Shown here: one piece after another, positions 56,086-64,000 of the stretch
Layout of the letters: each line of letters starts with the position of its first letter
How positions within the stretch are numbered: the first letter of the stretch is position 1
Source: Rhizobium sp. Root482
Lineage (GTDB): Bacteria; Pseudomonadota; Alphaproteobacteria; Rhizobiales; Rhizobiaceae
Direction of reading: 5' to 3'
DNA: 64,000 bases
NCBI RefSeq assembly: GCF_001426565.1
Contig: NZ_LMFA01000001.1
Location: 207,286 to 271,285, forward strand
Translations under genes and position numbers: made by a program
Notes under the pieces: generated by a model
Database searches by the model: none
The model's input: the letters and a program-made list of their open reading frames with translations, nothing else
What the model was told of the DNA's origin: nothing

Positions 56086-57582
56086 CTACCTTCTGTTGAA
56101 CTCGGGCGACGCCAGAACCAGAGCCAGCCCCAATTGTCTGTTCGGCGCCTTCGAGACGATGTCGATCGTATCCTGGCGTGCCGCATCGCCCAGTGTTTCC
56201 CGCAGGAACCGCCGCGGATCATGCTCGTCGCCCAGCTTCGCCACGGCAAGCCGCGCCCAGGCGATCCGGCCCGTCAGCGGCCCGCCGGCGATCCAGGTGG
56301 AAAAACTGTCGTCGAACCCCGCCGGGCTCGGCGGCCGCCACAGCGGCTGGCCCAGTCTCGCGGCGCCCAGCACCGTCAACGGATTGAGCCGCAACTTGCG
56401 GATGGCGGCATCGGGCATATCGACCGCCGGCAGCGGCGCTTCCGTCATCGCCCCGCGCGTGTCCTTGGCGGCGGCAGGCATGGCCATCGCCGTCTTCAGG
56501 GGCGCCAATCCGCGGTCCTGCAGATCGTCTTTCTCGGCCGAAAGCGCCCGCAGGCCGGAAATGATGAAGTCGAAAGGCGGCTTGGCCTTCTGCCCTTCGT
56601 TCTCCCAGCTTTGCCTGTGGCGCAGCATCGCGCCATAGACCGCCGCCAGTTCCCCGTCATGGCGTTTCCAGGCGGTTTCCATCGCCGCGACCACATCGGC
56701 CGGTGGCCTGTCGGAGAGGAAATGGCGGGCGATCTTGGTGCAGATATGCGCGCGCGTCTGCGGCGCGGCGGCCAGATCCTCGATCATCGCCAGGATATCG
56801 CCCTGCCCGCGCCGCGCGCCGCCATAGGATTTTCCCAGCACGCTCCACGCGCCGGTCTCCGCCATGCCGAGACTGTAGCGGGGGCGGTAGGTCTTGCGGT
56901 CGACGGTCATGCCGGTCAGCACGAAGGCGGCGTTGCGCACATCCTCCTGGCTATAGCCGCCGCCGGCGCCGAGCGTGTGCAGTTCCAGGAGTTCGCGGCC
57001 GAGATTCTCGTTCAGGCCGGCCTGTCGCTTCAGGCCCGCAGACGATGTCGGGCCGAAGGATTTAACCTGGTCGAGATAGATCAGCATGGCTGGATGCAGG
57101 ACCGCCGCCTTGACCAGATCAGCGAACCGCCCGGCCATGTTCGGACGGATGGCCTCCGCCTCATAGAGGGGCACCAGCAGCCGGGTAAAACCCTCTTTCA
57201 GTGTATGGACGCTGAAGTGATCGAACCAGAAGCCCGCCAGCCGCTCGTTGAAACCGTGGGGCGACAGGACGCCCTGCATGAAGCGCGCATGCTCGTCCTT
57301 GAACAGCAGATTGTTCAGGCCGGCGCGGAACCGCAGGCGGTGGGCGCGCTTGCTCACCGGATCGCGGTTTTTCTCCGCCAGCCGCAATCCTGCAAAGGCC
57401 TGCGCCGCATCGGCCAGCCTTTCGCGCGCCGCCGCCGGCCCGCCATCGGGAAAGGCCAGCGCCTCGCGCCGTCCGGCCTCCAGTTGCGCCAGCAGGTCCT
57501 CGACGCTGCCGGGCGGCGTCTCGCCCGGGCGAAAACCCGTGCCGAACCGCAAGCTCGCGATTGTCGAAAATGCCAGCGTCAT
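56086..57582 (-). CDS. DUF1800 family protein
   Basis: 498-residue protein of the DUF1800 family, almost always encoded with DUF1501. Typical segments are ERLAGFWFDHFSVH, NENLGRELLELHTLG and YSQEDVRNAAFVLTGMTV. Its export is uncertain: the first ~15 residues are weakly hydrophobic. ATG at 57582 is used (a TTG two codons earlier opens the frame). Together with DUF1501 it forms a two-gene unit whose role is unknown. Confidence 0.93.
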   Translation of the reverse strand: MTLAFSTIASLRFGTGFRPGETPPGSVEDLLAQLEAGRREALAFPDGGPAAARERLADAAQAFAGLRLAEKNRDPVSKRAHRLRFRAGLNNLLFKDEHARFMQGVLSPHGFNERLAGFWFDHFSVHTLKEGFTRLLVPLYEAEAIRPNMAGRFADLVKAAVLHPAMLIYLDQVKSFGPTSSAGLKRQAGLNENLGRELLELHTLGAGGGYSQEDVRNAAFVLTGMTVDRKTYRPRYSLGMAETGAWSVLGKSYGGARRGQGDILAMIEDLAAAPQTRAHICTKIARHFLSDRPPADVVAAMETAWKRHDGELAAVYGAMLRHRQSWENEGQKAKPPFDFIISGLRALSAEKDDLQDRGLAPLKTAMAMPAAAKDTRGAMTEAPLPAVDMPDAAIRKLRLNPLTVLGAARLGQPLWRPPSPAGFDDSFSTWIAGGPLTGRIAWARLAVAKLGDEHDPRRFLRETLGDAARQDTIDIVSKAPNRQLGLALVLASPEFNRR

Positions 57583-57676
57583 CAGCAATGCCCCATATCG
57601 TCACGCCTTGCTACGCCGGGCTTGTGGCAATTCTGCGGACGGCCGGCGCAAAAGTCAAAATCCGGAGCGGCTTGCT

Positions 57677-58030
57677 TTAACCCCGGAACACGAAGGCGGC
57701 ACCGGCGGCGATCAGGCAGAAGCCGACGACATGGTTGAAGGTCAGCGCCTCCTTCAGCCAGAACACCGAGAAGCCGGAAAACACGAGAAGGGTAATCACC
57801 TCCTGCATCGTCTTCAGCTGCGCCGCCGAATAGACCGTATGGCCGATCCGATTGGCGGGCACGGCCAGGCAATATTCGAAGAAGGCGATGCCCCAGCTGA
57901 CGATGATCGCCATGAACAGCGGCGAGCCCGGATGCTTCAGATGGCCGTACCAGGCAAAGGTCATGAACACGTTCGACAGGACGAGCAGCAGGATCGGCCA
58001 GACGGCGGCCGGATTGAGCGCGAAGGGCAT
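57677..58030 (-). CDS. DMT-family membrane protein, DUF486 type
   Basis: 117 residues with four helices, small multidrug-like. Family hallmarks: NVFMTFAWYGHLKH and AVPANRIGHTVYSAAQLKTMQEVITL. Transport activity has not been shown for most members. ATG at 58030. Divergent from uvrB by ~200 bases; the DUF1800 gene starts 94 bases further along the same strand. Confidence 0.92.
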   Translation of the reverse strand: MPFALNPAAVWPILLLVLSNVFMTFAWYGHLKHPGSPLFMAIIVSWGIAFFEYCLAVPANRIGHTVYSAAQLKTMQEVITLLVFSGFSVFWLKEALTFNHVVGFCLIAAGAAFVFRG

Positions 58031-58237
58031 CGGTGATTCCTCGGGAGCGGTGGGAGACGCAACATGCACCGCCAGGCCACTGCCATTCAAGCAGGGACAC
58101 CAGGCCGCCTGAAAAGAAAGTCTGCCGGCCGGCGGCTCACGACATCCTGCCAGAAACCGGCAGTAGCGAACCGGCCGTTGCCTTTTTGTACTCCTCCGCC
58201 CCTTCCCTTTCCGCCGGACTCTCTCCATATTCCCGCC

Positions 58238-61200
58238 ATGTCGAAAACACCGAAAAAATCCCGCCCCTCCGACCTTGGCGGCTTCGAGGAAGCCCCCCAG
58301 GCCCCGTTCGAAGGCGCCCCCCTGTCTTCCAACGTCGCGGACTGGGCCGAAGAGCTGCAGCGCATGGCCGAGGCCGAGACGATCGAGACCCGCCACGACG
58401 TCGCCTCCAAGGCCGGCAAGCACCGCAAGAAGGTGGAGATCGCCGCGCAGAAGGCGAAAAACACGGACACCGTTGGGCCGGGCAGAAGCGCACGCGGCAC
58501 CTCCATGGGCGGCACATCGGACCCCAAGGCCCGCGCCGCCGCCGGCCTCAATCCGGTCTCCGGCATGGACGTCTCGCTGGAGGAGGCCGGCGCCCTGGCT
58601 CCCGGCGGCGTCACCGCCACCGTCGAGGCCCTGTCGGCGCTGATCGAATCGGGCAATCCGCTGTTCAAGGACGGCAAGCTGTGGACGCCGCACCGTCCGG
58701 CCCGCCCGGAGAAATCCGAAGGCGGCATCAAGATCGTCATGAAATCCGATTTCGAGCCGGCCGGCGACCAGCCCACCGCCATCAAGGACCTGGTCGAAGG
58801 CCTCGCCAACCAGGACCGTACCCAGGTCCTGCTCGGCGTCACCGGTTCGGGCAAGACCTTCACCATGGCCAAGGTGATCGAGGCCACCCAGCGCCCGGCC
58901 GTCATCCTGGCGCCCAACAAGACGCTGGCCGCCCAGCTCTATTCCGAATTCAAGAATTTTTTCCCCGACAATGCGGTCGAATATTTCGTCTCCTACTACG
59001 ACTATTACCAGCCGGAGGCCTATGTGCCGCGCTCCGACACCTTCATTGAGAAGGAATCGTCGATCAACGAGCAGATCGACCGCATGCGCCACTCCGCCAC
59101 CCGCTCGCTGATCGAGCGCGACGACGTCATCATCGTCGCCTCAGTCTCCTGCATCTACGGTATCGGCTCGGTGGAAACCTACACCGCCATGACCTTCCAG
59201 ATGCAGATCGGCGACCGGCTTGACCAGCGCCAATTGCTCGCCGACCTCGTCGCCCAGCAATACAAGCGCCGCGACATGGATTTTCAGCGCGGCTCTTTTC
59301 GCGTCAGGGGCGACACGATCGAGATCTTCCCGGCCCACCTGGAAGACGCGGCCTGGCGTATCTCGATGTTCGGCGACGAGATCGACGCCATCACCGAATT
59401 CGATCCGCTCACCGGCCAGAAGACCGACGACCTGAAGAGCGTGAAAATCTACGCCAATTCCCACTATGTCACCCCGCGCCCGACGCTCAACCAGGCGATC
59501 AAGTCGATCAAGGAGGAGCTGAAGCTGCGCCTCGCCGAGCTTGAAAAGGGCGGCCGCCTCTTGGAAGCCCAGCGGCTGGAACAGCGCACCCGCTACGATA
59601 TCGAGATGCTGGAAGCCACCGGCTCCTGCGCCGGCATCGAGAACTATTCGCGCTATCTCACCGGCCGCCAGCCCGGCGAGCCGCCGCCGACTTTGTTCGA
59701 ATATATCCCCGACAACGCCCTGCTGTTCATCGACGAGAGCCATGTCTCCGTCAGCCAGATCGGCGGCATGTATCGCGGCGACTTCAGGCGAAAAGCGACG
59801 CTGGCCGAATACGGCTTCCGCCTGCCCTCCTGCATGGACAACCGTCCCCTACGCTTCGAGGAATGGGACGCCATGCGCCCCGAGACCATCGCCGTCTCCG
59901 CCACCCCGGCCGCCTGGGAAATGGAACAGGCCGGCGGCGTCTTCGCCGAACAGGTCATTCGACCCACCGGCCTGATCGATCCGCCGGTCGAGGTTCGCCC
60001 GGCGAAGAGCCAGGTCGACGACGTGCTCGGCGAGATCCGCGAGACCGCTGCCGCCGGCTACCGCACCCTCGTCACCGTGCTCACCAAGCGCATGGCCGAG
60101 GATTTGACCGAATATCTGCACGAGCAAGGCATTCGCGTGCGCTACATGCACAGCGACATCGACACGCTGGAGCGCATCGAGATCATCCGCGACCTCAGGC
60201 TCGGCGCCTTCGACGTGCTCGTCGGCATCAACCTTCTGCGCGAAGGCCTCGACATCCCGGAATGCGGCTTCGTCGCCATTCTCGATGCCGACAAGGAGGG
60301 CTTTTTGCGCTCTGAAACCTCGCTGGTCCAGACCATCGGCCGCGCCGCGCGTAACGTCGACGGCAAGGTCATCCTCTATGCCGACAACATCACCGGCTCC
60401 ATGCAGCGCGCCATGGACGAGACCTCGCGCCGCCGCGAAAAGCAGATGGCCTATAACGAGGCCAACGGCATCACGCCGGAATCGGTCAAGGCCCGCATTT
60501 CCGACATTCTCGATTCGGTCTACGAGCGCGACCATGTCCGCGCCGATATCGGCATCAGGGGCGTCAAGGGCGGCGTCACCGAACTGGTCGGCAACAATAT
60601 GGCCGCCCATCTGGAAGCGCTCGAAAAACAGATGCGCAACGCCGCCGCCGACCTCGACTTCGAAACCGCCGCCCGCCTCCGCGACGAAATCAAGCGCCTC
60701 AAAGCCGCCGAACTCGCCGTCATGGACGACCCGATGGCAAGGCAGGAGGCGAGGAGCGCCGAAGGCGCGACCGGGAACGCAGGAAAGTCGGCGCGGGCGA
60801 TGGAGGGCGCGCGCACCTCTCCGTCATCCTCGGGCAAGCGCAGCGCGACCCGAGGACCGGGCGCCGCAACCTCCGTCGACTCCCTCCCCCCTGTGGGGAG
60901 CGTTGGGGAGGGGAAAACCCCACCCACGGACCCGATCTCCCCCCTTGAGGGGGAAGATCAGTCTGGCCGCTCCCTCTTCGCCAAACCCAGCCTCGACGAC
61001 ATGGGCCCCGGTACCGACATGACACGCCCGGCCCGCAAGCCGTCTACCTTCGCCAAGCCCTCCCTCGACGAGATGGGCCGCGACATCGCCACCCCCGCCC
61101 GCTCCGCTTCTCCCCCACGGGGAGAAGGTGCCCGAAGGGCGGATGAGGGGGACCGTCCGGATGCCTCGAGCGAATCACCGCCGGCCGGCAGCCTCTTCCG

Positions 61201-61516
61201 CAAGAACAGCCTCGACGAAATGACCGTCGGCCGCACCGAAAAACCGCTCAACACCAGGGGTCAACTGCCGGAAAAACCGGACATCGCCAAAAGCACGAAG
61301 CGTTTCTCGCCGCTGATGGAAGGCCAGCCGGAGCGCTCGGACTCCTCTTCTCCCCAGCGGGGAGAAGGTGCCCGAAGGGCGGATGAGGGGGCCACACGCG
61401 CCGACGACCCCAAACCCCTGATCCGCGCCAAACCCGGCGCCGGCTCCTACGAGGATTCCGGCGACCTCAAGCGCCAGAAAAAGACCAAGGGCAAGACCGG
61501 CCGCCCCGGCCAATAA
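58238..61516 (+). CDS. uvrB: excinuclease ABC subunit UvrB with long N- and C-terminal extensions
   Basis: Damage-verifying helicase of nucleotide excision repair; loads UvrC. The core starts near residue 170 ([16 protein letters not shown]), with Walker A GVTGSGKT, the damage-contact hairpin [12 protein letters not shown], helicase motifs [13 protein letters not shown] and QTIGRAARN, and the C-terminal UVR motif (~805-825). The 1092-residue product is far longer than E. coli UvrB (673): ~170 extra residues precede the core and ~265 follow it. The tail is disordered, contains three FxKxSLDEM-like motifs and is partly encoded by palindromic repeats in frame. ATG at 58238 lies in the usual rhizobial start context. 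Confidence 0.95.
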   Translation: MSKTPKKSRPSDLGGFEEAPQAPFEGAPLSSNVADWAEELQRMAEAETIETRHDVASKAGKHRKKVEIAAQKAKNTDTVGPGRSARGTSMGGTSDPKARAAAGLNPVSGMDVSLEEAGALAPGGVTATVEALSALIESGNPLFKDGKLWTPHRPARPEKSEGGIKIVMKSDFEPAGDQPTAIKDLVEGLANQDRTQVLLGVTGSGKTFTMAKVIEATQRPAVILAPNKTLAAQLYSEFKNFFPDNAVEYFVSYYDYYQPEAYVPRSDTFIEKESSINEQIDRMRHSATRSLIERDDVIIVASVSCIYGIGSVETYTAMTFQMQIGDRLDQRQLLADLVAQQYKRRDMDFQRGSFRVRGDTIEIFPAHLEDAAWRISMFGDEIDAITEFDPLTGQKTDDLKSVKIYANSHYVTPRPTLNQAIKSIKEELKLRLAELEKGGRLLEAQRLEQRTRYDIEMLEATGSCAGIENYSRYLTGRQPGEPPPTLFEYIPDNALLFIDESHVSVSQIGGMYRGDFRRKATLAEYGFRLPSCMDNRPLRFEEWDAMRPETIAVSATPAAWEMEQAGGVFAEQVIRPTGLIDPPVEVRPAKSQVDDVLGEIRETAAAGYRTLVTVLTKRMAEDLTEYLHEQGIRVRYMHSDIDTLERIEIIRDLRLGAFDVLVGINLLREGLDIPECGFVAILDADKEGFLRSETSLVQTIGRAARNVDGKVILYADNITGSMQRAMDETSRRREKQMAYNEANGITPESVKARISDILDSVYERDHVRADIGIRGVKGGVTELVGNNMAAHLEALEKQMRNAAADLDFETAARLRDEIKRLKAAELAVMDDPMARQEARSAEGATGNAGKSARAMEGARTSPSSSGKRSATRGPGAATSVDSLPPVGSVGEGKTPPTDPISPLEGEDQSGRSLFAKPSLDDMGPGTDMTRPARKPSTFAKPSLDEMGRDIATPARSASPPRGEGARRADEGDRPDASSESPPAGSLFRKNSLDEMTVGRTEKPLNTRGQLPEKPDIAKSTKRFSPLMEGQPERSDSSSPQRGEGARRADEGATRADDPKPLIRAKPGAGSYEDSGDLKRQKKTKGKTGRPGQ
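60821..60860 (+). repeat. palindromic repeat (CTCGGG/CCCGAG type) inside uvrB
   Basis: GTCATCCTCGGGC followed after a spacer by GACCCGAGGA. It is related to the intergenic copy at 62315-62344, with an insertion in the loop. The frame of uvrB continues through it. Confidence 0.65.
60887..60959 (+). repeat. palindromic repeat cluster inside uvrB
   Basis: Two stems in series: CTCCCC-type with GGGGAG (60889-60914) and GATCTCCCCCC with GGGGGAAGATC (60934-60959). They belong to the C-rich/G-rich palindrome family also seen at 61563 and 61686. The reading frame is kept. Confidence 0.7.
61107..61151 (+). repeat. palindromic repeat, first of two near-identical in-frame copies in uvrB
   Basis: Stem CTTCTCCCC/GGGGAGAAG followed by GTGCCCGAAGGGCGGATGAG and GGGG. 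A 34-base part (61118-61151) is identical to 61358-61391. Translated as [11 protein letters not shown]. Confidence 0.85.
61346..61391 (+). repeat. palindromic repeat, second in-frame copy in uvrB
   Basis: Same element as at 61107, 240 bases (exactly 80 codons) downstream, in the same reading frame, giving [11 protein letters not shown] again. Blocks like this are found between genes in Rhizobium, Agrobacterium and Sinorhizobium (RIME-like). Confidence 0.85.
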
Positions 61517-61562
61517 GCCCTCGAAAAGAAAACCGCCACAACGCCGCACATCCACGGACCCC

Positions 61563-61611
61563 ATCTCCGCCCTTGCGGGGGAGATGTCGGCAAGGCCGAC
61601 AGAGGGGGTAA
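61563..61611. repeat. intergenic palindromic repeat after uvrB
   Basis: ATCTCCGCCC pairs with GGGGGAGAT, then GTCGGC with GCCGAC, then AGAGGGGG. It has the structure of the rhizobial mosaic elements and resembles the in-gene copy at 60934. Confidence 0.8.
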
Positions 61612-61685
61612 GCCCCCACAATTTCCGCACCCACGGCACATTCTCTCTCAGCATGCCGGGAGGTGCAACGACGCCCTGCGTCGTC

Positions 61686-61729
61686 CCCTCTCCCCGCTTG
61701 CGGGGAGAGGGCTAGGGTGAGGGGCAAGC
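61686..61729. repeat. intergenic palindromic repeat before the DUF3828-like gene
   Basis: Perfect 12-base-pair stem CCCTCTCCCCGC/GCGGGGAGAGGG with a TT loop, then CTAGGGTGAGGGGCAAGCC. With the copy at 61563 it fills most of the 315-base gap between uvrB and the next gene (61517-61831); no open frame is seen there. Confidence 0.85.
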
Positions 61730-61831
61730 CAACGCCATCCCACCCCGCCCACATCCCCCAAAATGCACCTTGGCCGAACCACCGCCATCAACTAATCCTC
61801 GATCGACGCCGCCTCGCCAAAGGACCCTTCC

Positions 61832-62290
61832 ATGCGCCTGCCCGCCCTGCTCCTCTCCGCCCTCATCGCATTCCCGGCCGCCGCGGAACCCTTCGAGACG
61901 CCACGCGCGCTGCTCGAAGCCCTCTACAGCGCCGACCCCGCCGAGGCCGACCCGAACGCGCCCTCGCCCTATTCCGCCTATTTCTCCGAAAAACTGAACG
62001 CCCGCTTCCAGGCCGACCTCGACAACACCCCGGAAGGCGACGTCGGCGCCATTGATTTCGACCCGGTCATCGCGGGCCAGGACGGCGAAGCCACCAATGT
62101 CGACATCGGCCAGCCGATCATCCTCGACACCACCGCCGAGCTGGAAGTCACCTTCACCAATTTCGAGCCCGTCACCCTCTATTACACGCTCGTGCACGAG
62201 CACGGCGCCTGGAAAGTCGATGACATCGCCCAGCAGCAGGGGGACTATCCGTGGAGCTTGAGCGGGCTGTTTGAGGGGGTGGGACGGTGA
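61832..62290 (+). CDS. exported DUF3828-like protein
   Basis: 152 residues with a signal peptide (cleaved after PAAAE, residue ~19). The rest (ALLEALYSADPAEADPNAPS; YYTLVHEHGAWKVDDIAQQQ) fits the fold of NTF2-like DUF3828 periplasmic proteins. The family assignment is tentative. It is set between repeat elements and looks monocistronic. Confidence 0.8.
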   Translation: MRLPALLLSALIAFPAAAEPFETPRALLEALYSADPAEADPNAPSPYSAYFSEKLNARFQADLDNTPEGDVGAIDFDPVIAGQDGEATNVDIGQPIILDTTAELEVTFTNFEPVTLYYTLVHEHGAWKVDDIAQQQGDYPWSLSGLFEGVGR

Positions 62291-62314
62291 GCAGGCGAAG
62301 AATAAGCCTCCCCT

Positions 62315-62344
62315 CCGTCATCCTCGGGCTTGACCCGAGGATCC
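62315..62344. repeat. intergenic palindromic repeat (GTCATCCTCGGG type)
   Basis: ATCCTCGGG and CCCGAGGAT form a perfect stem around CTTGA. It marks the edge between the GC-rich backbone and the AT-rich block that follows. The related copy inside uvrB is at 60821. Confidence 0.75.
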
Positions 62345-62365
62345 ATCAACGACGCCCGCCCCTAC

Positions 62366-62962
62366 TCAGCCCCAGCCGACGACTAAATCGTTACGAATTT
62401 TAGGCCAATCATCACTGAGAACCAGTTCAACTAATTGAGAAGGCAAACAAGCCCAAGCAGCCACCTGTTCAAGCGTTCTTTTTTTCTCTGACATAGCTTT
62501 TCGAGCCTCATCACGAGCAGATAAAGGAAATAAAATTGCAAGCGCTTGGTATATTGCAAATTTGTCTTTGGCCGCCATGAGATCGGCCAAACCGAAGTCC
62601 TCTGTAGAAAGGGGACCTAAAATCTTTTCTAATAACGCTTGAACCTCTTCTTCCGTGTTGGTTTGTTCTATCTCGCTATCACAAGCATGGATCAACTCCT
62701 TGCAACACACAAGACGCTGCCACTCGACAGAAAGATGTTTTGAATATACAATCAGGGTGATAAAGTCAGGTGAGCAATAAACACCAGGCTTAGTGGTGTA
62801 CTGATAAAATACACCTTGTATTTCCGCAGGATCCTCGTCAGCGGCGCTGAATATAATCCTGTCCTGACAGCCTGCCTTTATCAGCTCCGCAGCCATGTCT
62901 TCCACTTCGAGTGGCATCTCATCGATTATAGCGACGGCAGCCAGCAAATTCTTCAAATACAT
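62366..62962 (-). CDS. hypothetical protein, possibly degenerate ImmA/IrrE-like
   Basis: ~198 residues; base composition is clearly more AT-rich than the neighbours, a sign of transfer. No family recognised with confidence. Residues ~84-100 (LVCCKELIHACDSEIEQ) resemble the helix of an M78-type metallopeptidase, but HExxH is KELIH, so the first zinc ligand is lost. The later ILFPLSARDEAR and EQVAAWACLPSQLVELVL echo the ends of ImmA/IrrE domains. ATG at 62962 is used; GTG codons open the frame 15 bases earlier. A small gene lies upstream, with a terminator between. Confidence 0.7.
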   Translation of the reverse strand: MYLKNLLAAVAIIDEMPLEVEDMAAELIKAGCQDRIIFSAADEDPAEIQGVFYQYTTKPGVYCSPDFITLIVYSKHLSVEWQRLVCCKELIHACDSEIEQTNTEEEVQALLEKILGPLSTEDFGLADLMAAKDKFAIYQALAILFPLSARDEARKAMSEKKRTLEQVAAWACLPSQLVELVLSDDWPKIRNDLVVGWG

Positions 62963-62981
62963 AAACAACACCACCACGAAA

Positions 62982-63008
62982 AAAGGCTCGGAATGACCCG
63001 AGCCTTTT
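62982..63008. terminator. hairpin between the two AT-rich genes
   Basis: AAAGGCTCGG with CCCGAGCCTTT around AATGA, T-rich on both flanks. On the minus strand it follows the 73-residue gene and lies directly before the ImmA-like gene, so read-through may control the second gene. Confidence 0.75.
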
Positions 63009-63036
63009 ACGATTCGAATGAATCTGGATAGCCTTT

Positions 63037-63258
63037 TTAATGAAAAGCTTCAAGTTTACACTTTCGCATTCCAGTACGTGGCGGTTGATTAACCAATCCA
63101 CCATCAATTGCGCTGCGAATGGCATCCGCAGCAGCATCAGAAAGGCGGGCAGCCGTCAGCCCGCGACTCTTTCCGGGCATAAACTTTATGTTCACCAGCT
63201 CACGCCCCTCTTCGAAAAGAAGGGAGTGGAGCTTAGTCTTGGCGCTCTCGGACATCAT
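63037..63258 (-). CDS. small hypothetical protein, partner of the ImmA-like gene
   Basis: 73 residues, soluble, not assigned to a family (ELVNIKFMPGKSRGLTAARL; AADAIRSAIDGGLVNQPP). ATG at 63258 has AAGGAG five bases upstream. It is followed by the hairpin and then the ImmA-like gene. The layout of small gene followed by a metallopeptidase-like gene recalls regulator/toxin-antitoxin pairs, but no DNA-binding motif is evident. Confidence 0.65.
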   Translation of the reverse strand: MMSESAKTKLHSLLFEEGRELVNIKFMPGKSRGLTAARLSDAAADAIRSAIDGGLVNQPPRTGMRKCKLEAFH

Positions 63259-63300
63259 AGACACTCCTTCTGATCACGCATGTGGCACTCTCCCTTTGCC

Positions 63301-63331
63301 ATCATACAGGAAGAACAGTGAGCGCTGACAA
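63301..63331 (-). promoter_or_regulatory. possible promoter of the 73-residue gene
   Basis: On the minus strand TTGTCA and TATGAT are 19 bases apart, ~43 bases before the ATG. The spacing is two bases longer than ideal. Confidence 0.35.
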
Positions 63332-63831
63332 ACGTTCCCTGTTCCGATTAAATTCTTGCCGCCGGAATTCTCCTCGTCGGCCAAGCCAAAAACACCATGA
63401 CAGAAAGAATTACAAACGTAATCCCTATACGGGTGCTTTCGCCTCTATTCACGGCAATGTAGCGTTGCAATGCGGCAACAACAAGACCCTAGTTGCGGCG
63501 CCCTACACAACCAGGCGCATCTCGTCAATAGAATCTACACCACAAATCGTTGTGATGAGTTTAACAATTCAAATAAAATATAAAAGAGGGTCTCTACCCA
63601 ATTTTTCCATGACATAAAGTCGCAGTTAAATTTTCCGATACCGCAAACAAAACCCCGGAAATACCCCTCAAACCCGGCAATCCACACCGCCGGATTGCGG
63701 AAGTATTCCGCCCGAGAACACCGCGCCTTATCTGGGTAGCTAAGCTCATTTTCAAATTCTGCTGGTAAGTATGATCCCCGCTCATCCCCGCCCCTCGCGC
63801 TCATGCCACACTCATCTCGTTCCGCCCTCGG
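63332..63831. other. 500 bases without a credible gene
   Basis: AT-rich intergenic DNA. Open frames here lack ribosome-binding sites and resemble no protein I know. One weak inverted repeat, CAATCC with GGATTG, lies at ~63680-63700. Confidence 0.5.
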
Positions 63832-63990
63832 ATACACTGCCAGCCGTGGCAGCGAGGCGGGGCCGGCGCTGGACTTGGAGAAAGGACGGAAGTCTCCAGG
63901 TCCGGGGTTCGCGGAAAATGGTCTCCCTCCGGCGACACGGGGAGAGACGGGAGTTTTGCTCCTGTCTCTTGATGCCCGAAAGAGCGCGCC
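63832..63990 (+). other. unexplained hairpin-rich GC block at window end
   Basis: An abrupt change to GC-rich sequence. Stems seen: CTGCCA/TGGCAG around GCCG (~63838), GGACTTGGAGA/TCTCCAGGTCC (63872-63904), GAGACGGGAG/CTCCTGTCTC (~63947-63972) and GCCCG/CGGGC (~63973-63995). It could be a structured RNA, a leader or part of a mobile element; the window ends inside it. Confidence 0.45.
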
Positions 63991-64000
63991 GGGCGTGCCT

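Noticed and set aside
60821..61391. CRISPR array in the repeat-rich uvrB region
   Set aside because: The repeats are palindromic, of several kinds, irregularly spaced, and lie within a coding frame; there are no regular spacers or cas genes.
63535..63837. 100-codon minus-strand frame in the AT-rich end region
   Set aside because: No ribosome-binding site or family resemblance; treated as chance.
63832..63990. RNase P RNA, SRP RNA or tmRNA at the window end
   Set aside because: None of the universally conserved segments of these RNAs was seen on either strand.

Overview
The window is high-GC chromosomal DNA from an alphaproteobacterium, almost certainly a member of the Rhizobiaceae or a close relative (Hyphomicrobiales/Rhizobiales). 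This rests on the class II DAHP synthase, Usg, the cobS/cobT pair, an iron ABC operon with a RirA-type box, several methyl-accepting chemotaxis proteins, and dispersed palindromic repeats typical of rhizobia. No rRNA, tRNA, CRISPR array, prophage or intact insertion sequence was found. Genes are dense and mostly housekeeping or accessory metabolism.

Layout. 1-2.3 kb: the end of a PAS-containing chemoreceptor and an unknown protein with two winged-helix-like segments. 2.3-12.3 kb: a GFA-type zinc protein, class II DAHP synthase, glutathione reductase, a DUF2059 protein, rpiA, divergent gph, a YcbB-type L,D-transpeptidase and fumC. 12.4-22.3 kb: a diguanylate cyclase, a flavin-type oxidoreductase, an LtrA membrane protein, a DUF971 protein, moaA, a large chemoreceptor and an EamA transporter-mobA-mobB operon. 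22.3-27.8 kb: an OmpA-domain protein with a long charged repeat region, a polar amino-acid ABC transporter without an adjacent ATPase, a dispersed repeat and usg. 27.8-37.2 kb: an atypical SDR protein, DUF2270, a TPR-methyltransferase, an unknown 523-residue membrane protein, a beta-hydroxyacid dehydrogenase, an AlkD-like protein, an Lrp regulator, an iron-sulfur UDG overlapping a secreted nuclease, and a six-helix histidine kinase.

37.3-41.7 kb holds the ferric-iron ABC operon fbpABC (minus strand) and dgkA. 41.9-44.9 kb holds divergent cobT and cobS with a DUF1289 protein and a retropepsin-like protease. 45-48.4 kb holds a TetR regulator with a perfect operator palindrome, an EamA transporter and an ABC-2 exporter. 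An orphan plus-strand terminator at 48640-48667 suggests an unannotated small RNA. 48.7-53.7 kb holds an extensin-like lipoprotein, an EEP hydrolase, a lipoprotein with three Kazal-like domains and a Cache chemoreceptor. 53.9-58 kb holds an acyl-CoA thioesterase, a membrane protein, the DUF1501/DUF1800 pair and a DUF486 protein.

58.2-61.5 kb is uvrB, with long non-core extensions; palindromic repeat elements lie in frame in its C-terminal tail, and related elements fill the intergenic DNA that follows. From about 62.35 kb to the end the sequence is noticeably more AT-rich in its genes, carries a small unknown gene pair (the longer one with a degenerate ImmA/IrrE-like motif), and ends in an unexplained hairpin-rich GC block cut by the window edge. 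The best candidates for something undescribed are the orphan small RNA, the triple-Kazal lipoprotein, the repeat-built UvrB tail and the terminal AT-rich island.
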